Below are positions 1 to 13,950 of a DNA stretch of 64,000 nt, one piece after another. How positions within the stretch are numbered: the first letter of the stretch is position 1; every line of letters begins with the position of its first letter. The DNA comes from Drosophila pseudoobscura (lineage: Eukaryota > Arthropoda > Insecta > Diptera > Drosophilidae), in contig NC_046679.1 of assembly GCF_009870125.1 (NCBI RefSeq), positions 12,896,001 through 12,960,000 of the forward strand, read 5' to 3'. A program made the position numbers and the translations under genes. Below the pieces are notes generated by a model, which saw only the letters and a list, made by a program, of their open reading frames with translations, searched no databases and had not been told where the DNA came from.

Positions 1-3000
1 TAGTACATTGTTTTCTTCATATATGTACATCAGCCTTCTCAAGTGCGCTGGCCCCAATAAAATGTTCGGTTTTTCCTTAGTGTTAGACATTTATTCAGAA
101 TTCAATCAACCCTAACAGCTCGAATAGCTGCTAAAAATTTCCAGTACTCCTCTATAAGCGCACAGCGGCAACAAAATTGCTCAATTTTAAGCCACTTGGT
201 GGCTCTACCCTCCCAGTAACAAAGCAACGAATGTTTCATATTTGTCGTCTTGAGTTTTTGTCACGGTTTCAGTTATCACTTTGTGGTTTGCTGGTATTTT
301 TGCTGAACTGCCAGCCAATTAGTTTACCATATTTTTGTTGTTCCGGCAACATTTTCTGATTTATTGTAATTACATTTTTCTCTTTTAATTAAACAAGAAA
401 AAAAACGCTGCGCAATTCGAAACTTTTTGCAATTTCCGGCCTTAGCTTTGGATTGAGTGGAAAGCTTAAGAGCAGAGAAATGGAAAACCCCAAGCAATCT
501 CAGGTCCAATCATTTCGATAGGGGATTCGGAATCGAGTCCAGGGGCCCGCCTGCCTGTCCGCTTGCACACGGCAGTCAATTAGTATGATATCCTTGGGGC
601 TTATCGCGCAAGTCTTATTACCAATTCGCTTCAGTTCGTCTGTCTGCTCCAGTTTTATGCTTGATTAATGCCCGAGATGTGCATTGGCATTCGCCCAGGA
701 TCCGCAGCATCTGAGGAGCTGCTGAACAGCTAGAAACAATGGCAAGACTCGCGTTGGGGCACGCTGATTTGTGCCACCTGGCTTGGGGAATGGCCTCGCT
801 CGCACGCTCGCTGGCTCGGTCCTTTGCTCCCTCGCTCGCCCGTTCGCCCACCGGAGACGCATCGTAAATCATGAATGTAAAAGTCGGTGCTTTGCTCCAG
901 CCACCACCACCGTCTAACGATTACCCAACAGCCGGGAGCGCTTTTATGGCACAGTATTTTGTTTTGGCTGCGAAAGTTTTACCTTCGATTTGTTATTGGC
1001 TGCTACAATGGGAAACTTTCCTTCCGCTGACTTTGTAGGCAAATTTGCTCATTGCCAATGGTGTTTGAAGGCGAATCATAAAAAGTTTGCTTGTTCCGCT
1101 TATTCCGTTTCTCCATCCGCATTATCATCGGCAGTTCAAGGGGGGGGTGTGGGGTTTTTCCCTTTTATTTATACCCTTACACACATTCATTCATGCGAAC
1201 TAATGAAGTGTCAAAAATGGGCGCCCCGAAATGTATGCTACGGGGTTTTCTTTAAATATATTTCACAGCGTGTGTGTGTGTGTAACTGTGTGTCTGTGTG
1301 CTATGACCTTGGACTATAACTATGACCGAGTTCTGACTAAAATAGCTTCATAATGCTGTGAGGTGATGGTGTCGATGTCGTGGGCTGGGGGATGTTTGTA
1401 GTGAAAGGCAAACAAATAAAAGCATTTCCACGGATACCTCTCGTCTGCTGCTGCTGCTATTGCTGCTGCTGTTGCTGATGTGGATGGCTCTCAAAGTCTG
1501 TCCAGTTATGGGTTGAATGTATCATCGACATTGTCCGCTCTTCACGCGTAATTGAATGCCCGACATTCTATCGATTTGATCCGCCTCCGCCTCTCATTTG
1601 GCTCAGAGCCTGCAATCTAAATTACAATTAGAGCAGATTTCTGTATTTTTAGTTGGTCAGGGCACAAAGGCCGAGGTGGAGTAGTCGTCCTTGTGGCTCT
1701 GAAATTGAGCGTAATTGTCCTCACTCTCACTGTTTCTCTGTTTCTCTCCCTCGCCGCCTTCGCTCTTCTTGAATATGTTTCGCTTTCAGTGCTTTATTTT
1801 GTTTTGCGGTTGATTTGTGTATCTATTTGGATTTGGGGATTCTTTTCTGGGTCTGGTCTAGTCCCTGCCATCGATTGGGGTTGTGTAAGCGGTGGGTGGG
1901 TGGCATAGGGAAATTACATTTGTAGGTCGTTTAGGCCCAGCGCCCGGCGCCCTGCCCCTTCTTCCTTTGAAGCTTTCGCACATGGCCCTGTCAATATTTG
2001 GCAAACGGCAAACCAACACCAAACTGTTTGTCGATTGGGTTTGAGGACTCTGCCCCTCTACACCCAAAAAGTCCCTCTCTTCCTCTGTCATTTGTCTTCT
2101 GGTACTTGCAGCTTTAATGTTGTCTTGGCAGATGCGGATGCTTGCCTGGGATTTGTTAACTCAAGCGGCGGTAGTCCCCCATTTGTCCTTCCTCTCTCGC
2201 TCTCTCTGACTCTATTCCCTACTCTGTTTTATCCATATCACGTGCCTTGGTATTTGCCTTTGAGGGGATTTCCCCAATCATTTTTTCATCGGCTTGTCTG
2301 CCTGCCTGCCTGCCCGCCTGCCGGCCCGATTGTCTGTCTGTTTGTCTGACTAGCTGTTATGTATTTGCCAATTTGGACCTGGTTTTTGGGGCTCCGTCCG
2401 GGGCCGACAATGCCAATCAACACGCACAGGCACACGCCGTATGGCACCGCCAGGAAGTTTTACTCCCGACACACGCCACAGCCGTTTCCGTCTCCGCCTT
2501 TTGAGCTCGGATTTGGTTACGGGAAAATCTACGAGCTGGTCGCCGATCTAATCTGACCAAAATTGTTATTCACTATTTAGCATAAATATTCATTTTGCCT
2601 ACTGCCACACACATGCACATCTGCATGGAATATACAGGAATTTAATTACGAAATGCAGTTTATTTCGGGCCTGGTCAAGTGCAGGCGGGGGAGGGCAAGA
2701 GCCTTACCAATTGAGCTGTTTGAAAATTGAGTTTCTGCTACGAACTGTGCAGAACTGTGCGTAAACACAATGTTCTTTCGACTCTGTCTTTCTCCCTCTC
2801 GCTATGGCTGTCTCTTTCTAGTTTGGCAATTATGCTGACGCAGGCAGTTATCTGATTGGGCGAAGAGGGAGGGGAAATTCAGTTTGGAAAATGGAAATTT
2901 CTGTTTGCGTTTGCCTTTGCCTTTTCATTATTGGGATTTAAAATTCTTGGTTTTTCCATTGGTCGCACGGGGAAGAGGAAGGAGGGGAAGGGCAGGCCAA

Positions 3001-4616
3001 AATAGAACATTAATTGTGTTTATCGGTAAATGAATTCTCAAATTCCTGATTCAATTAGTCTGTCGATTAACACTACGGACTCGAAAGATGATTGCAGAGG
3101 ATTTACCATTGCCTCTCCCCCCTCGGATGGCTGCCATCTAATCAGTTCTGACCTAAGCTTTTGCAAGGATCTGCTGCTGATTTTTGCTGGCTAATGAGGC
3201 ACTCTGGCTTCCCTTTAAAGCGAGGTCAATCTGCCATTTACAGCCACGTGCCCCAAGCGGACGTCGTTGCGGAGTCTGCTAATTATACGAGAATTTCTAT
3301 CTTCTGCAGCCCCACACACATTACGGAGCCCCATCCATGCTGGTCTATAATTTTAAATTGAAAAAAGACGGGACACCGCACTCAGAGTGGAAGCTACGTG
3401 AACATGGCGTATACGCAATGGACTTGTGGCATGTTACGGCAATTCATTTGTTGATTAGCCACGGCAAATTGTTGGCAACAGAGGACGCCACAAAATATGA
3501 CCCGGGGCCAGTGGCCTGAATAATAAAGCCACAAATAATAAACAGTCGAGCGTGTCCGCGCTCGTATCCTGTCTGCCGACTCCTCTCCGTTCTCGTGTCC
3601 TTCCTGTCCTTACTCCTCGTCGTTCCCTTGCTCTGCTGTTTTGTGCTGCTTGCACTCTGAAATTTCAATTTAAAAGCTTGTAATTTTTCATGCCCGTAGA
3701 TAGATAGATAGAGCACTGGACTGGAGGGTACTGGGGTCTGGCCTGGTTGTCGCTGGGTTTCAGCATCATCATAGCGCATATGTGTTGCTGCTGTCACCCA
3801 TTGCTGTCATTCACTCGTTCATGAATACCCACGCCCACCATTCGAAAAGACAGTAAAAGTTGGCATAAATGAATTTCCCAAAAAAGTTGCGAGAGTTTCG
3901 GAAAATATATACCCAAATGAACCCGTAAGTTCAGAGTTTGTTGAAATATGTTAATGGCATTCTTGGAAGGACTTTCGTTAAATATTTAAAGTTGTCAATT
4001 CTTGTTTACCAAGGCTATTATTATTATAATAAAGACAAGAGCCTTTTTCTAGGCACGAACTAAAACTGTGTATACAAATTTTGGACAAACTTCCCTTTTC
4101 TATTGATTCTATTGTACTTTCAAATGAAGTCTCTTCATGACCGGAAATTAATAAAAATGTAAAGTTTTTGATGCTATAATAAACTACTTTTAAGAGAGAT
4201 CCGGCTTTCCGAGTCGCTCCTTAGCTGAATAAAACAATCAGGGAATAGTAGGTTCCCTTCTGTTTCCCTTTCAGCTTTCTATTAAAGTTCGCCTGCCTGA
4301 ATCAGAGCATAGTGCCCCTTCCGCTGGACAGTGTCGAAGAGATGTGGGTAAAACAATACAATTTTTCAGCCTTTTGCCTGACAGGTGTGACGTTTTCGAG
4401 TCTGCTGTTCCACTCCAGTCAGCCCTCACTGTGCCCGTTAGCTGTGATTGCCGTGTTGGCCATCAGATGGTTGGCTTCTTTGTTGGCCTGTTTGTTTTTG
4501 CCTGCTGACTGCTGACTGCAGCGAGGCATGAAATCTGTGCAACGTTTTGCTCGTTTTTCACAGCCAGCTGCCGTATTGCCATTGCCTTACTTTACCTTTA
4601 CTTGGCTTTACCGAGG

Positions 4617-4645
4617 GAGTGAGTGAGTGAGTGAGTGAGTGAGTG
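4617..4645. repeat. (GAGT)n microsatellite
   Basis: About seven perfect tandem copies of a GAGT tetranucleotide, followed 70-120 bases on by TG dinucleotide runs (about 4710 and 4745). Simple-sequence DNA in non-coding sequence. Confidence 0.9.
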
Positions 4646-7600
4646 TCTCGATTGTCTTGTGCCCGACAGCTATTCGGCGCTGGCAAAAAACAAAAACTAT
4701 AATGCCCCTGTCTGTGTGTGTGTGTACCTCCCTGAATGCGTGCGTGTGTGTGTGTGTGCCAGTCAATGGCGGCATAGAATTTCCACTAAACAAAACAGCA
4801 GAAAAAATAAAACACAACTTGGCAACTTAAACCATAAATGCCGGCCAAGCCAAGTCAGACGAAAGAAAACACACTCACACACCAACACGCTAACACAATA
4901 CATACGTTTATGTATGTTTATGTATGCATACTGTATAAATACATTTCAAGGATGGCATTTTCATGGTTGGACGCTCGAGAAAACGCATACGCCCCGTTGT
5001 CTATGTGTGCCTCCTTTGGCATGTTGTGCTCTTTGGCTTTTAGTTATCGTCAAGCCCTGTAAAATGTATAAATACAGAGGACCTGTAACTCCGACACCGC
5101 ACTCCCCGTCCCTAATCCAATCTACGCCCCTCACCCATACCCTACCATCCCATCCTATCCCCCCAAACCACACCAAACCAAACCAATCCAATCCAATCCC
5201 ATCGCCTGTCCCACGGCAATCCTCTCAAGGCGTTGCCTTGTTAACATGTCGCATATTCCGGCATTATTTACGCTCGCCTTGTCGCTCATCGCACATTTGG
5301 CCTGCTTTGTTTTAACGGCTTTTGTGTTGGCCCGGCTATTTACACTGGAAAATGCTGCTCCGCCAGCGCCCCAGAAATAGTACTCAAGTGTTAATATTGC
5401 GGGCCTTGGAGAGATGGGATAAGGCCATACGCATTCTACTTAGCCGCCTCGTCTGGCTGACTGGCAGCTGCCTTGATATGACCAGACAATGACAGACAAC
5501 AACAATAACAGCAGAGGAAAAATGGGCAGGAGGAGTAGCACAACACAGCACAGTGCCAGTATCGGTGGAGACACAGAGCCTGGGGGCAGTCTGGGGCCAA
5601 ACAATGAGCTCTAAAGGCCATTTGGTTAGGTGTTCCCCGAGTGTTTAGCTTAGATACGAGCCTGGACAGAGTAGGCAGGGGCGGGCAAGCCCCGTGTGGA
5701 TAAGGCCACTCATAGTCTCTTGACGTCTGTGTGAAGGAAGGCCAAAGGCTTCTCAAATGGCCAGAAGGGGGCTGTGGCCAGAGACAATTAGCCAGAAATT
5801 AGATGTTCCAGACGTTGATAACATATAATGGGTTCACTACAGGAGAGCCACAGTCTCTGTGGTCGCCATTGGAGTGTGCAAATTTGATGTGAAAGCCGTT
5901 CCCATTCAGGCTGAGGTAGCTCCAGGGATGCCTTTACTCTCTCTCTCTCTTTGCCTACAATACGCTTAGATGAAATCCCAATTAAGTTGCCTCAGGCAGC
6001 TTGCCACGCCTCCAGTCAGTCGTAACGCTCACACACACAAACGGAGAGACTCTTTAGCGAGTGGCAAATGCGGCATGTTGACAATTAGTCCTTTAAATTA
6101 AGTGGGTGGATCCGGGCTGCCGCAAGGAAGGGCGGTGTGCGTGTCCTTCAATTGTGTAGCTCCCAATGAAATTGATTGTGCTTTTCACTGCTGCCCCACA
6201 TTGCAGGCGAGCACGTGGAAAGTTGGAGCACACTGGGAGCCCAGGCGGAGGCTGTGGCCGAGGCTTAAGGTGTTTTGGTATTTGGCTTTGTGACCGGCGG
6301 ACAATGAGACGAAAGCCGAGTAATTAAGACAGAGACAAACACTCGGGGAAACCACTTAGGGCCAAGCACTAAGCAAAAAGGAAGAGAGCCAGCGAGAAGC
6401 ACAAAGGACAAAGGTCATCGAGCCACTTGGCTCGTGTTTATGCTCCTTTTATGCTGCAACTTCATTAAATTTTACTTTTACGAGCGCAACAAATCCTTAA
6501 AAACATCTCAGAGTCGGCCACGCCCCTCCAGCCCCTCAAGAGTAGACATCTGTAGCTGGAAATGTGGCAGGACAACGGCAGTTTTAATTACTTTCTGCAT
6601 AAATTTGCGCTCATTTCCTGCTCTTTCTCGCTTTCTTTTTATACACTACCATAAAGGCGTTGCCAAGGCTGGAAGGCGTCCTTTATCGTACAGCAGGCAG
6701 TGTCTATCTATCAAAGAACCGATCAATCCTCAGGGTATGTTATGCTTCGACCTCCGAAGCAGCATTCTCCTGTGGACTCTAGCTATGTCTGGCCTTAGCC
6801 AAATGGAAAAACATTTAGTTACAAGCTGACATAGCCTGTATGTATATGTTGTACATGCCATGCATATAGGACAAGGGACGAGTACGAGTACGATTATATA
6901 CAGATATTCTCTCTGAAATTATGCAAAAGAAAAACGCGATGCTGTCCTCCACGACTGTGGAATGTGTTTTAGCTATAAAGGGAGTTTGGTGGCGTTCGCT
7001 TTATGCCCGACACTTGATGGCAGTGTGCTCCTAGTGCTCCCTTTTGGCCAACTGGCGGCTCTGGCTCCGGCTCCGGCTCCCCACTCCCGGACATGTGTGA
7101 GTGTCCTTTTGGGCGAGCACTCTCTGTCGGAGTCTGCTGGCAAATTGTTATTTAATTATGGCATCCTGGCTCGTATCCTAAACAGCAGCAGAAGTAGCAG
7201 TCGTGGCAGGTTGGAGACGGATGCCACCGACTGGTCACGTACTGGAGTAATGGCAAATAAATCAACAGCGGAAGCGTTGCAAGTGACGTGCCACTGATGT
7301 GGTTTGGGTTTCGGGTTTTGGGTTTCGGGCCCCTTTTTCACCTGAGAAGGATGCTGCCCTTTTGCTTCTAGGACGCAACAGAGCGTGAAATGATTGACTT
7401 TAAAGTCAAATTGCGCAATTTATGTTACAGGTCGGAACCAGAGGCGTGGCCGGAAATGAGCTTTGGACGGGAACGGGCCACGGGCCATAGGACACATCCC
7501 AGTCACGGCTTGGCATGACATTCAATTAACTCGATGCCCGGATCCGCAGGTCGCTCCAGCAGTTCGGAAATCATTCCACTGGTAGCCTGACAGTTGCATT

Positions 7601-8268
7601 TGCCTGTGGCCTGGCAACTGCCATTTGGAAACAGTCCTTTCTACCAGAGGTGTCGGCGGTTGGGGTTTGAGTCAGAAATAATTTACTTCTAGTCACAGCA
7701 CAACTTCCAGTTGCATGTTTAAGTCAGTAAGCGAAAAGTTTGGCCAAAGTTGGAGTCCTGTCTTGTCCTGCCCTGTCCTCAGTCGGAACTGAACCTGACA
7801 GCTGCCGGCTGTGATTATCAAATCAAGAAATAATTGCTTGCTTGTCTTGGCCCATCATCGTTCCCATCACCATCATCACCCTCATCAAAATGGAATGTTT
7901 ATGCTTGATTTGAGCCTGGTCGTACGAGTATGTGACCTAAATCCTGCTCAAACACGCGCCTCTGTCGGGTCTCTGTACTTGTCCAAGGACACAGATATGG
8001 CACAAACACCTTCACGTCTGTGCAGATTTTGCAGATGAGCTGCAGCTCAGCTCCACCTCCACCTCCAGCTCGTAAATAGTTTTCATTTGTGGCCAAGCAA
8101 ATGTGTCAATATTAAGTTAGCCGACAACCAGCATTAAGGCGCTTTGCGGGATGTCCCTTGGCCTGGGATTCCGGTCGGAGAATGGAGCGAGAAGCAATTT
8201 CTTATCCTTTATCAAGGCAACTGTCGCACACAGAGACGCTTGTGTCTGTCTGTCTGTCTATCTGCCTG

Positions 8269-8292
8269 TGAGTGTGTGTGTGTGTGTGTGGC
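8269..8292. repeat. (TG)n microsatellite
   Basis: An uninterrupted run of TG dinucleotides in non-coding sequence, preceded by TCTG repeats. It creates a spurious Cys/Val-rich open frame. Confidence 0.85.
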
Positions 8293-9808
8293 TTCGTAAG
8301 TGCTGCAAAATGTTCGCAAAATCCACTCAAGCTCACAAAAGTCACTTGCCTGACAGCAGGTGGAAAGCAGGTGGCACTGAAGACATCCCAACTTTATCCA
8401 AGGGGATGGGCTCCATTTTTACATTTTCATGGCTTCCCCCGGATTACCTTTTTCCCCTACTCTTTCGCTCTCCCTTCGGATAACTTCCCCCTTTTCTCGG
8501 GCACACAAATAAAGCTGACAGTTAATCCGTAATTGATCTGGAAAAAAAGGTACGATTATGATAATGAAGCTGACAATGACAATGTCGCCTCTTAAGGAAA
8601 GCCATCACCTCGTCAAACAGCTCAAGTGCCCGAAAATAACCCCTCACTGGGGAGTGCTGAGGGAGTCACGTGTTCTTGACCTGCCATCCAAGGAGCCGCA
8701 GGAATTTAAATTCTTATATACCGATAATAAAACGAGCGAAAGGAAGAGAAAGAGCAAGTCTTTTGCGTCGAGTATTCCGAATGGAATATACCCCCGCTCT
8801 TCAGATTTCATTTTGTTGCACAAAAGTGGAATTTAATATGCGTAAGACAAAAGAAGAACAAAGAGAATATCTTATGGGTTGCTGGCATATCTTCTTTGCT
8901 TCTTTGCTTTTATGGCTTTATTGCATTTTTGAAAGAGATGAGTTTTAGGTGGATTGGTAGATAATATCTATTAAAACAGCTAGATCGAGTAGAACTAAAG
9001 GAGTACCACTCTTTTTTTGTGCTGCAAGACTAGTATCCGTTTCAACTGAGGCACAATCTAAAGGGGTATACTCTTTACGACCCTATTACATCCTTCTAAA
9101 CAAACAGCATATACCCGAGTGCGTTTCACGATTACGTGTCATGACAAATGTCCTTGGTCTGGGGAAATTCGTTTATGGAAATGCGTAAAACGCAGAGAAA
9201 TTTGCAACCTACCTAAGCAGCAATAAGGCGAGGGAGGGAGAGATCATAAATAAAACAATATCATATGAATGCATATTATTACACTTTTGTCCGGGGCTTG
9301 TGTGTGATGGAGTGTGTGAAAATGGGAATGGGGAGGATGGGTGGATGAAAGGATGAGACGGGGCTTTTGCGACAAGTAAACAAAATATTATTTGCTTTTT
9401 GCCACGCAATTGTCAGACAGATAGAGGACCCAGAGACAGGTCACGTCCTGCCAGGATATGCAAATAAGCGAGTGTGTGTTGTGTGTGAGTGTCGTTATAT
9501 ATATCCTTGTTCCCGCATCCTGCAGCACACAGGATGATGATTGTCAAAGTAATAGGAGAGCAAGTGTAGCACAAGCCCACCCGCCAGCAGCATAAGCCAA
9601 AAGTGAGGGCAAGACCAGGACCTACGCCAGGAGCATACCAAATGTCAGTCGGCAAGTGCGCAAGTTTTCCTAGACGGCACTGCCACGGCAGCAGCCCAGC
9701 TTGAGCCTTTGCAGCCGACACAGACACAGACAGTGAAAACTTGCCACCAGCAGCCTCGAGCGAAGGAGCACCCACCACAAGAGCAACAACAACAGCGGCC
9801 ACACAGAG

Positions 9809-9939
9809 ATGGAGGAGACTGCAGCAGGAGCTGCGACGAAGAAGAGTGGCACCACACTGTCCGTGGATCGGGCCGCGTTCCTCCTCCTGCGCGTCCGGAA
9901 GGCGTTCAAGAAGAAGCGACAGCAGCGAAAAGAGCGACA
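9809..9939 (+). CDS. wake: wake alternative N-terminal module A, exon A1 (start exon)
   Basis: Proposed first coding exon of the long wake form. The ATG at 9809 has G at -3 and G at +4 and is the first ATG after an in-frame TGA at 9734. It encodes 43 residues ending in a strongly basic stretch (RKAFKKKRQQRKERQ), then a consensus donor (GTAAGT at 9940) in phase 2. The phase fits the next exon at 13748, where the split codon gives Gln. Assignment to wake rests on phase continuity through five exons into the shared wake exon at 33063. I do not recognise the peptide itself, so a separate upstream gene cannot be ruled out. Confidence 0.55.
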
Positions 9940-12900
9940 GTAAGTTGAATGTTTGCCATTACTTAACCATTGGTTGGGGTAGGGGGGTGCCAAAGTGGGG
10001 CCTGGGTGCAAGGAGGATTTGACAGGATTTGCTAGGATTTGGCTGAGCGCACAAGGCCCATTGAATTGTCAGCCAGCCAGCCAGCCATCCAGTCAGGCAT
10101 CCAGTCAGGCATCCAGTCAGGCGAAGGCAAACAGAATTAACAAGTTGTTTGAACAAAGGATTTGGCCGCAATTAAAACCGATTTCTATACCGTCAAACAA
10201 ACTTTCATCTTTGCAACAAACTAACTAAAAAACAGATCGAAATGCTACGACCACAAAATAAACATCAATCAAAAGTCTACACGTCTATTCTTTAGTGCAG
10301 TCTTTCAAGTCGCAAACAAATGCAACGATTCAGAGAGATTATCCGATCGATAAGGTGTTTTATTTTGTGGAAATATTTAAATCAAAAGTCTCCTGGATTC
10401 AGGAGCTTGAACAAATCCCCGCAGAGACTGATTGGTATTCCAGTGTTGTTTGCCCCCGAAAAAGCTTCCATCTGCCTTTAGCATTTTCACGTTTTCCCGA
10501 TTAGCATTTACCCTTTGCCCTCAAAAACAACCGCGAAGGAGAACGGATATAAATAGAACGCTGCTATTTTTGCACTTTTTTCTGTTTTTCAATTTTGGGG
10601 GAAAACAAGCCAACGCACTTGGCTGGCAGATGCATTCTTGGAATGCATTGTGGGAAGAGCCCTTCAAGTTCCTGATAAAAAACGCCTGGCTCTTAGCGCT
10701 AGATGCCTTCAGCCTTTGGTCTGTTCCGGGAAATGGTGGTTAGGAACGAAGATAGGACGGGGGGGAAATGGCAACCGAACCAATCTCGATTCCCATGCAC
10801 GTCCTGCAGCCGTTGCTCATTTGCTTTCTGGGAACCCTCTAGGACGCAGCTCGTTAGATATTTGCTCCGTTTATTGCGTGGATTCCCTTTTGTGAGCTGC
10901 AAAGTAAATTTTCGACATTTTTTTTGTGTTGTTTGCGCTACTGCATCGTTGTAATGAAAATGCTTCTTATGCTCTGGCATCCGCATGCCCATCATTTGCT
11001 TAAGCCCAGACGCAGGACGAAGGACGCGGGTGCTCTGAAAGAATGCCAAGCGGCAAACTCAATTAGGCACGGCCCGGGCCGCCACCCGTTTCCGGGAAAC
11101 AAACGGGGCCTCAAGTGGGGTGGCGTGGTTTCTTAAAGAACGAATTGCTTTCGCGCAGCTCGCTTTAACCCATTCTGAAGGGAATCCGAAGGAGCAGAGG
11201 CCTGGGCTAAAAAGGGCTGCCATCCGATGATTTGATTACACGAGCAACATTTGCTCTAATTATGCACGCACATGTAAACAAAGCCCGAAATGCAATTACA
11301 CGACTTACCCTCTCACACACACATGAGCGGACACACATTGGATTACAGGTCACACACAGCGTATGCGTAATTTGGCAAAGCCCTTCGGCTTAGTGGCCCT
11401 TTTTACAGACATCCGCCGCCATCGTCCGCATGCCAGGCCGCTGTTGGGCGACATTAATGATGCCATAGGTAATGCCCATGCTGATACCGATGTTTATGGC
11501 GGGTACCCGGCACCAGGAACTTCATTACCTCCCAACTGGTGCTGTCCGAGGTGTCAACAGAGGAGTCCCTTAATTGGCATATGCAAACGGGCATAAGGAT
11601 AATCATTAGGAAGGAAGAATTTCTAATAGAATTAGGAGTGGAACTCGTGTGTGTTCAGCTCCTATATGTAATGGGCATTCCCTAATGAATACCTTTGGGT
11701 ATTCGCTTTCTATTTCAAAAGTGATGAAAGATAAATGCGAAAGGTAAATACATGGTGGAGCGGGGTTTGAAAAAACCCAAGGAAAAATGAGCTTTTATCA
11801 ATAAAAATTGCAGCAATTAATTAGAGAAAATTAAGACCTTTTTAGGGACCTTGTTCTATAATAAATCAACTAAAATATATATAAGGTGCAGAATAGTTTG
11901 GTTGAATGATTTTTAAACCTACCCTGAGGGTATGCGTTTGATCCTTTTAACACATGCACTCCTTGCCGACTTCCTGCTCTCATTAAATAACGCCTTTACA
12001 CCCCACTCCGCACCCGTATGACTCCATTATCAGGCTGTAAAGTTTTATGTGGCGCCCAATCTTCAAGCTTTTTTACCGGCAATTCTGGCAGCATGTTAAC
12101 CTTTTCCTTTCGCTGCGCGCCTTCCAGCTCTTCCCCGTTTTTGTTTAACCGAAAGGCGGTGGCAAATGTTGTGGGGTAATGCACGATTTACGGTTACGAG
12201 TATTTCACGTCAATTATGCAGATCCGCTTTGAGTTATGTGAGTGGGTTGCCGTTGCCCGCCCACTGCTTCTTCGGCCATATGCCGCCTGCCGTAGACCTG
12301 CCTTTGCCCTTTGCTTCCCGGCCTTGTTGCGTTGCCCCTGCTGTGACCTGTAACAGCTTGCCCTTAGTGGGTGCTGCCACATTATACGACTATAGGTGGG
12401 TGCGTGTGTGTGCTGTAACCCTGCGTTTAACGCACTCAAAAGTGCCTTAACATCCTGCAACACCAGGCCTATAAACAAAGGGAGACTAAAGGGGCGTTGC
12501 GGTGCTAAAAAAATAAAGAAAATACAACAACAAAAAACTTCAACCTTTCGCGCTAAAGCGTTGTGTAATTTTCTTTTTATTTATGTGTGGACATTGTGTG
12601 TTGTTGTTCGTTTCGCTGCTGTAACTATTTCGAATGTTTTCTTCAAGTTTTCCCCAGACCCCACATCCTCTCCTTTTCCAGCAAGGACACATATAAATTG
12701 CTTACATGATTCTTTTTCTGTGTAACTTTGCTGCAGCTCTTGTCAGCGATGCGAGAGATGAAGGAGTGTGCGATTGAAAGTATTATCCTCCAGGCCCTCG
12801 CTGGGGATCTTAAATGCCTTGGGGTTGCCTTGGTGGGAGAGAGATGAGTCGAAAAACTTTGCTGATTTTGCTTCGTTTGGCAGCTACCATTCCCATTCTT

Positions 12901-13747
12901 CCGCTCCCGTACACAACACAGCCATTCCCAGTCCGATCTGGCTGTGTATCATCATCAATATATAGCGCACAATTCCGTGTTAGAGCGAGGACATGAAGCT
13001 GCCAACTTGTGTCGAAACTCTGACAGATATTCGGTCGGGCGCCTTGGCAAAATGTCAAAGTCAAAGTAAATCAAATAAAAAGTTTTCCATTTCTGTAGCT
13101 TCGTCCTTTTTGCATACGGAAATATGTAATATCGAAGTATGGGTGCAGTTCAAGAGGTACCAGGGGGGTAGGGTGTCCATCAGCCTGACAATTGTTAGAG
13201 CAGAGCAGAACGGAGCAGAGCCGAGCCCCCATGACGCATCTGGGGTAGGCGTCGAGTTGGGAGACCCATTCGAGTGCCAGAAATTCAATCACACATCAAG
13301 TTGCACAAATTGAGGGGCGTGGTGGGGTGGCAGCTGTCACTGCCAGCTGGTGGAGGATGAGAAAGAGGTTGGAGAGATGCTGGAAATAATTTTCCACACA
13401 ACAATCAAATGTAATTCGCGTGTGTGCGAAAAAAAAAATGCGCAAATCAACAGCTGACACTCGCACACCCTCGATGCAGGAAGTGGAATAAGGGATGGGA
13501 ATGGACATGGATGGGAATGGGAATGAGGCGAGGGGCGTGGAGCGTGGGGCATGCAAATGAAACGGAAATGGCATCCATGACAATGGAGGAGAAAAATCGT
13601 AGGAAGAACTAATTGCATTTCCTTGCTGACACACCCCACTCGTCGCACTTAATATATAATTGCATTAACTTATTATTGTCACTTCCTTTGGCACTTCCTT
13701 CACCCTTTTCCACTCACCCTGTGATCTCTGTGTCTCTCTCTTTACAG
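9940..13747 (+). other. wake: Intron between wake exons A1 and A2
   Basis: Non-coding. It contains a 12-bp tandem repeat at 10086-10121 (three copies of CATCCAGTCAGG) and otherwise AT-rich intronic sequence with pyrimidine tracts. No nested gene was seen. Confidence 0.5.
10086..10121. repeat. Three-copy 12-bp tandem repeat
   Basis: The unit CATCCAGTCAGG occurs three times in perfect tandem, preceded by AGCC tetranucleotide copies at about 10071-10085. A small minisatellite inside an intron. Confidence 0.85.
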
Positions 13748-13950
13748 AGCCCAGCAGAGCAGCGCCGCTGCGGGTGGCAGTGCGAGTGGCGTTGGCAGCG
13801 GAGGCGGCGGCGGCGGCTCTGGGTCCCAATCACGGACGGGCAGCCGCAAGCTGCCGCCGCCATTGTTACGGTCGCGCACCCTGCCCGCCATCATTGTGCC
13901 AGGACTTCCGGTCGTCTCGCTGCACACGGATAAGCAGACATTTCAATTGG
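13748..13950 (+). CDS. wake: wake module A, exon A2
   Basis: Acceptor TTTACAG follows a pyrimidine-rich tract from about 13680, and the donor GTGCGT is at 13951. The exon enters in phase 2 and leaves in phase 1. It encodes a Gly/Ser-rich linker followed by a less simple segment containing LPPPLLRSRTLPAIIVPGLP and VVSLHTDKQTFQL, which looks like real constrained protein and not repeat. The low-complexity first half would be disordered. No domain is recognised. Confidence 0.6.

Larger units (their letters stand above)
1..9808. other. Non-coding stretch upstream of wake module A
   Basis: I see no exon with convincing coding character here. Open frames are short or come from low-complexity sequence: TG runs near 1270 and 8275, a GAGT repeat at 4617-4645, and C-rich sequence at 5090-5210. 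Base composition and scattered oligo-pyrimidine tracts look like Drosophila intron or intergenic DNA. It may hold a 5' UTR exon or promoter of the long wake transcript, but nothing marks one clearly. Confidence 0.6.

Noticed and set aside
4635..5315. 226-codon open frame on the plus strand
   Set aside because: Built from TG, CA and C-rich simple repeats (runs of Val-Cys, Thr-His-Ser, Pro-Asn). No coherent composition, no splice context and no family resemblance.
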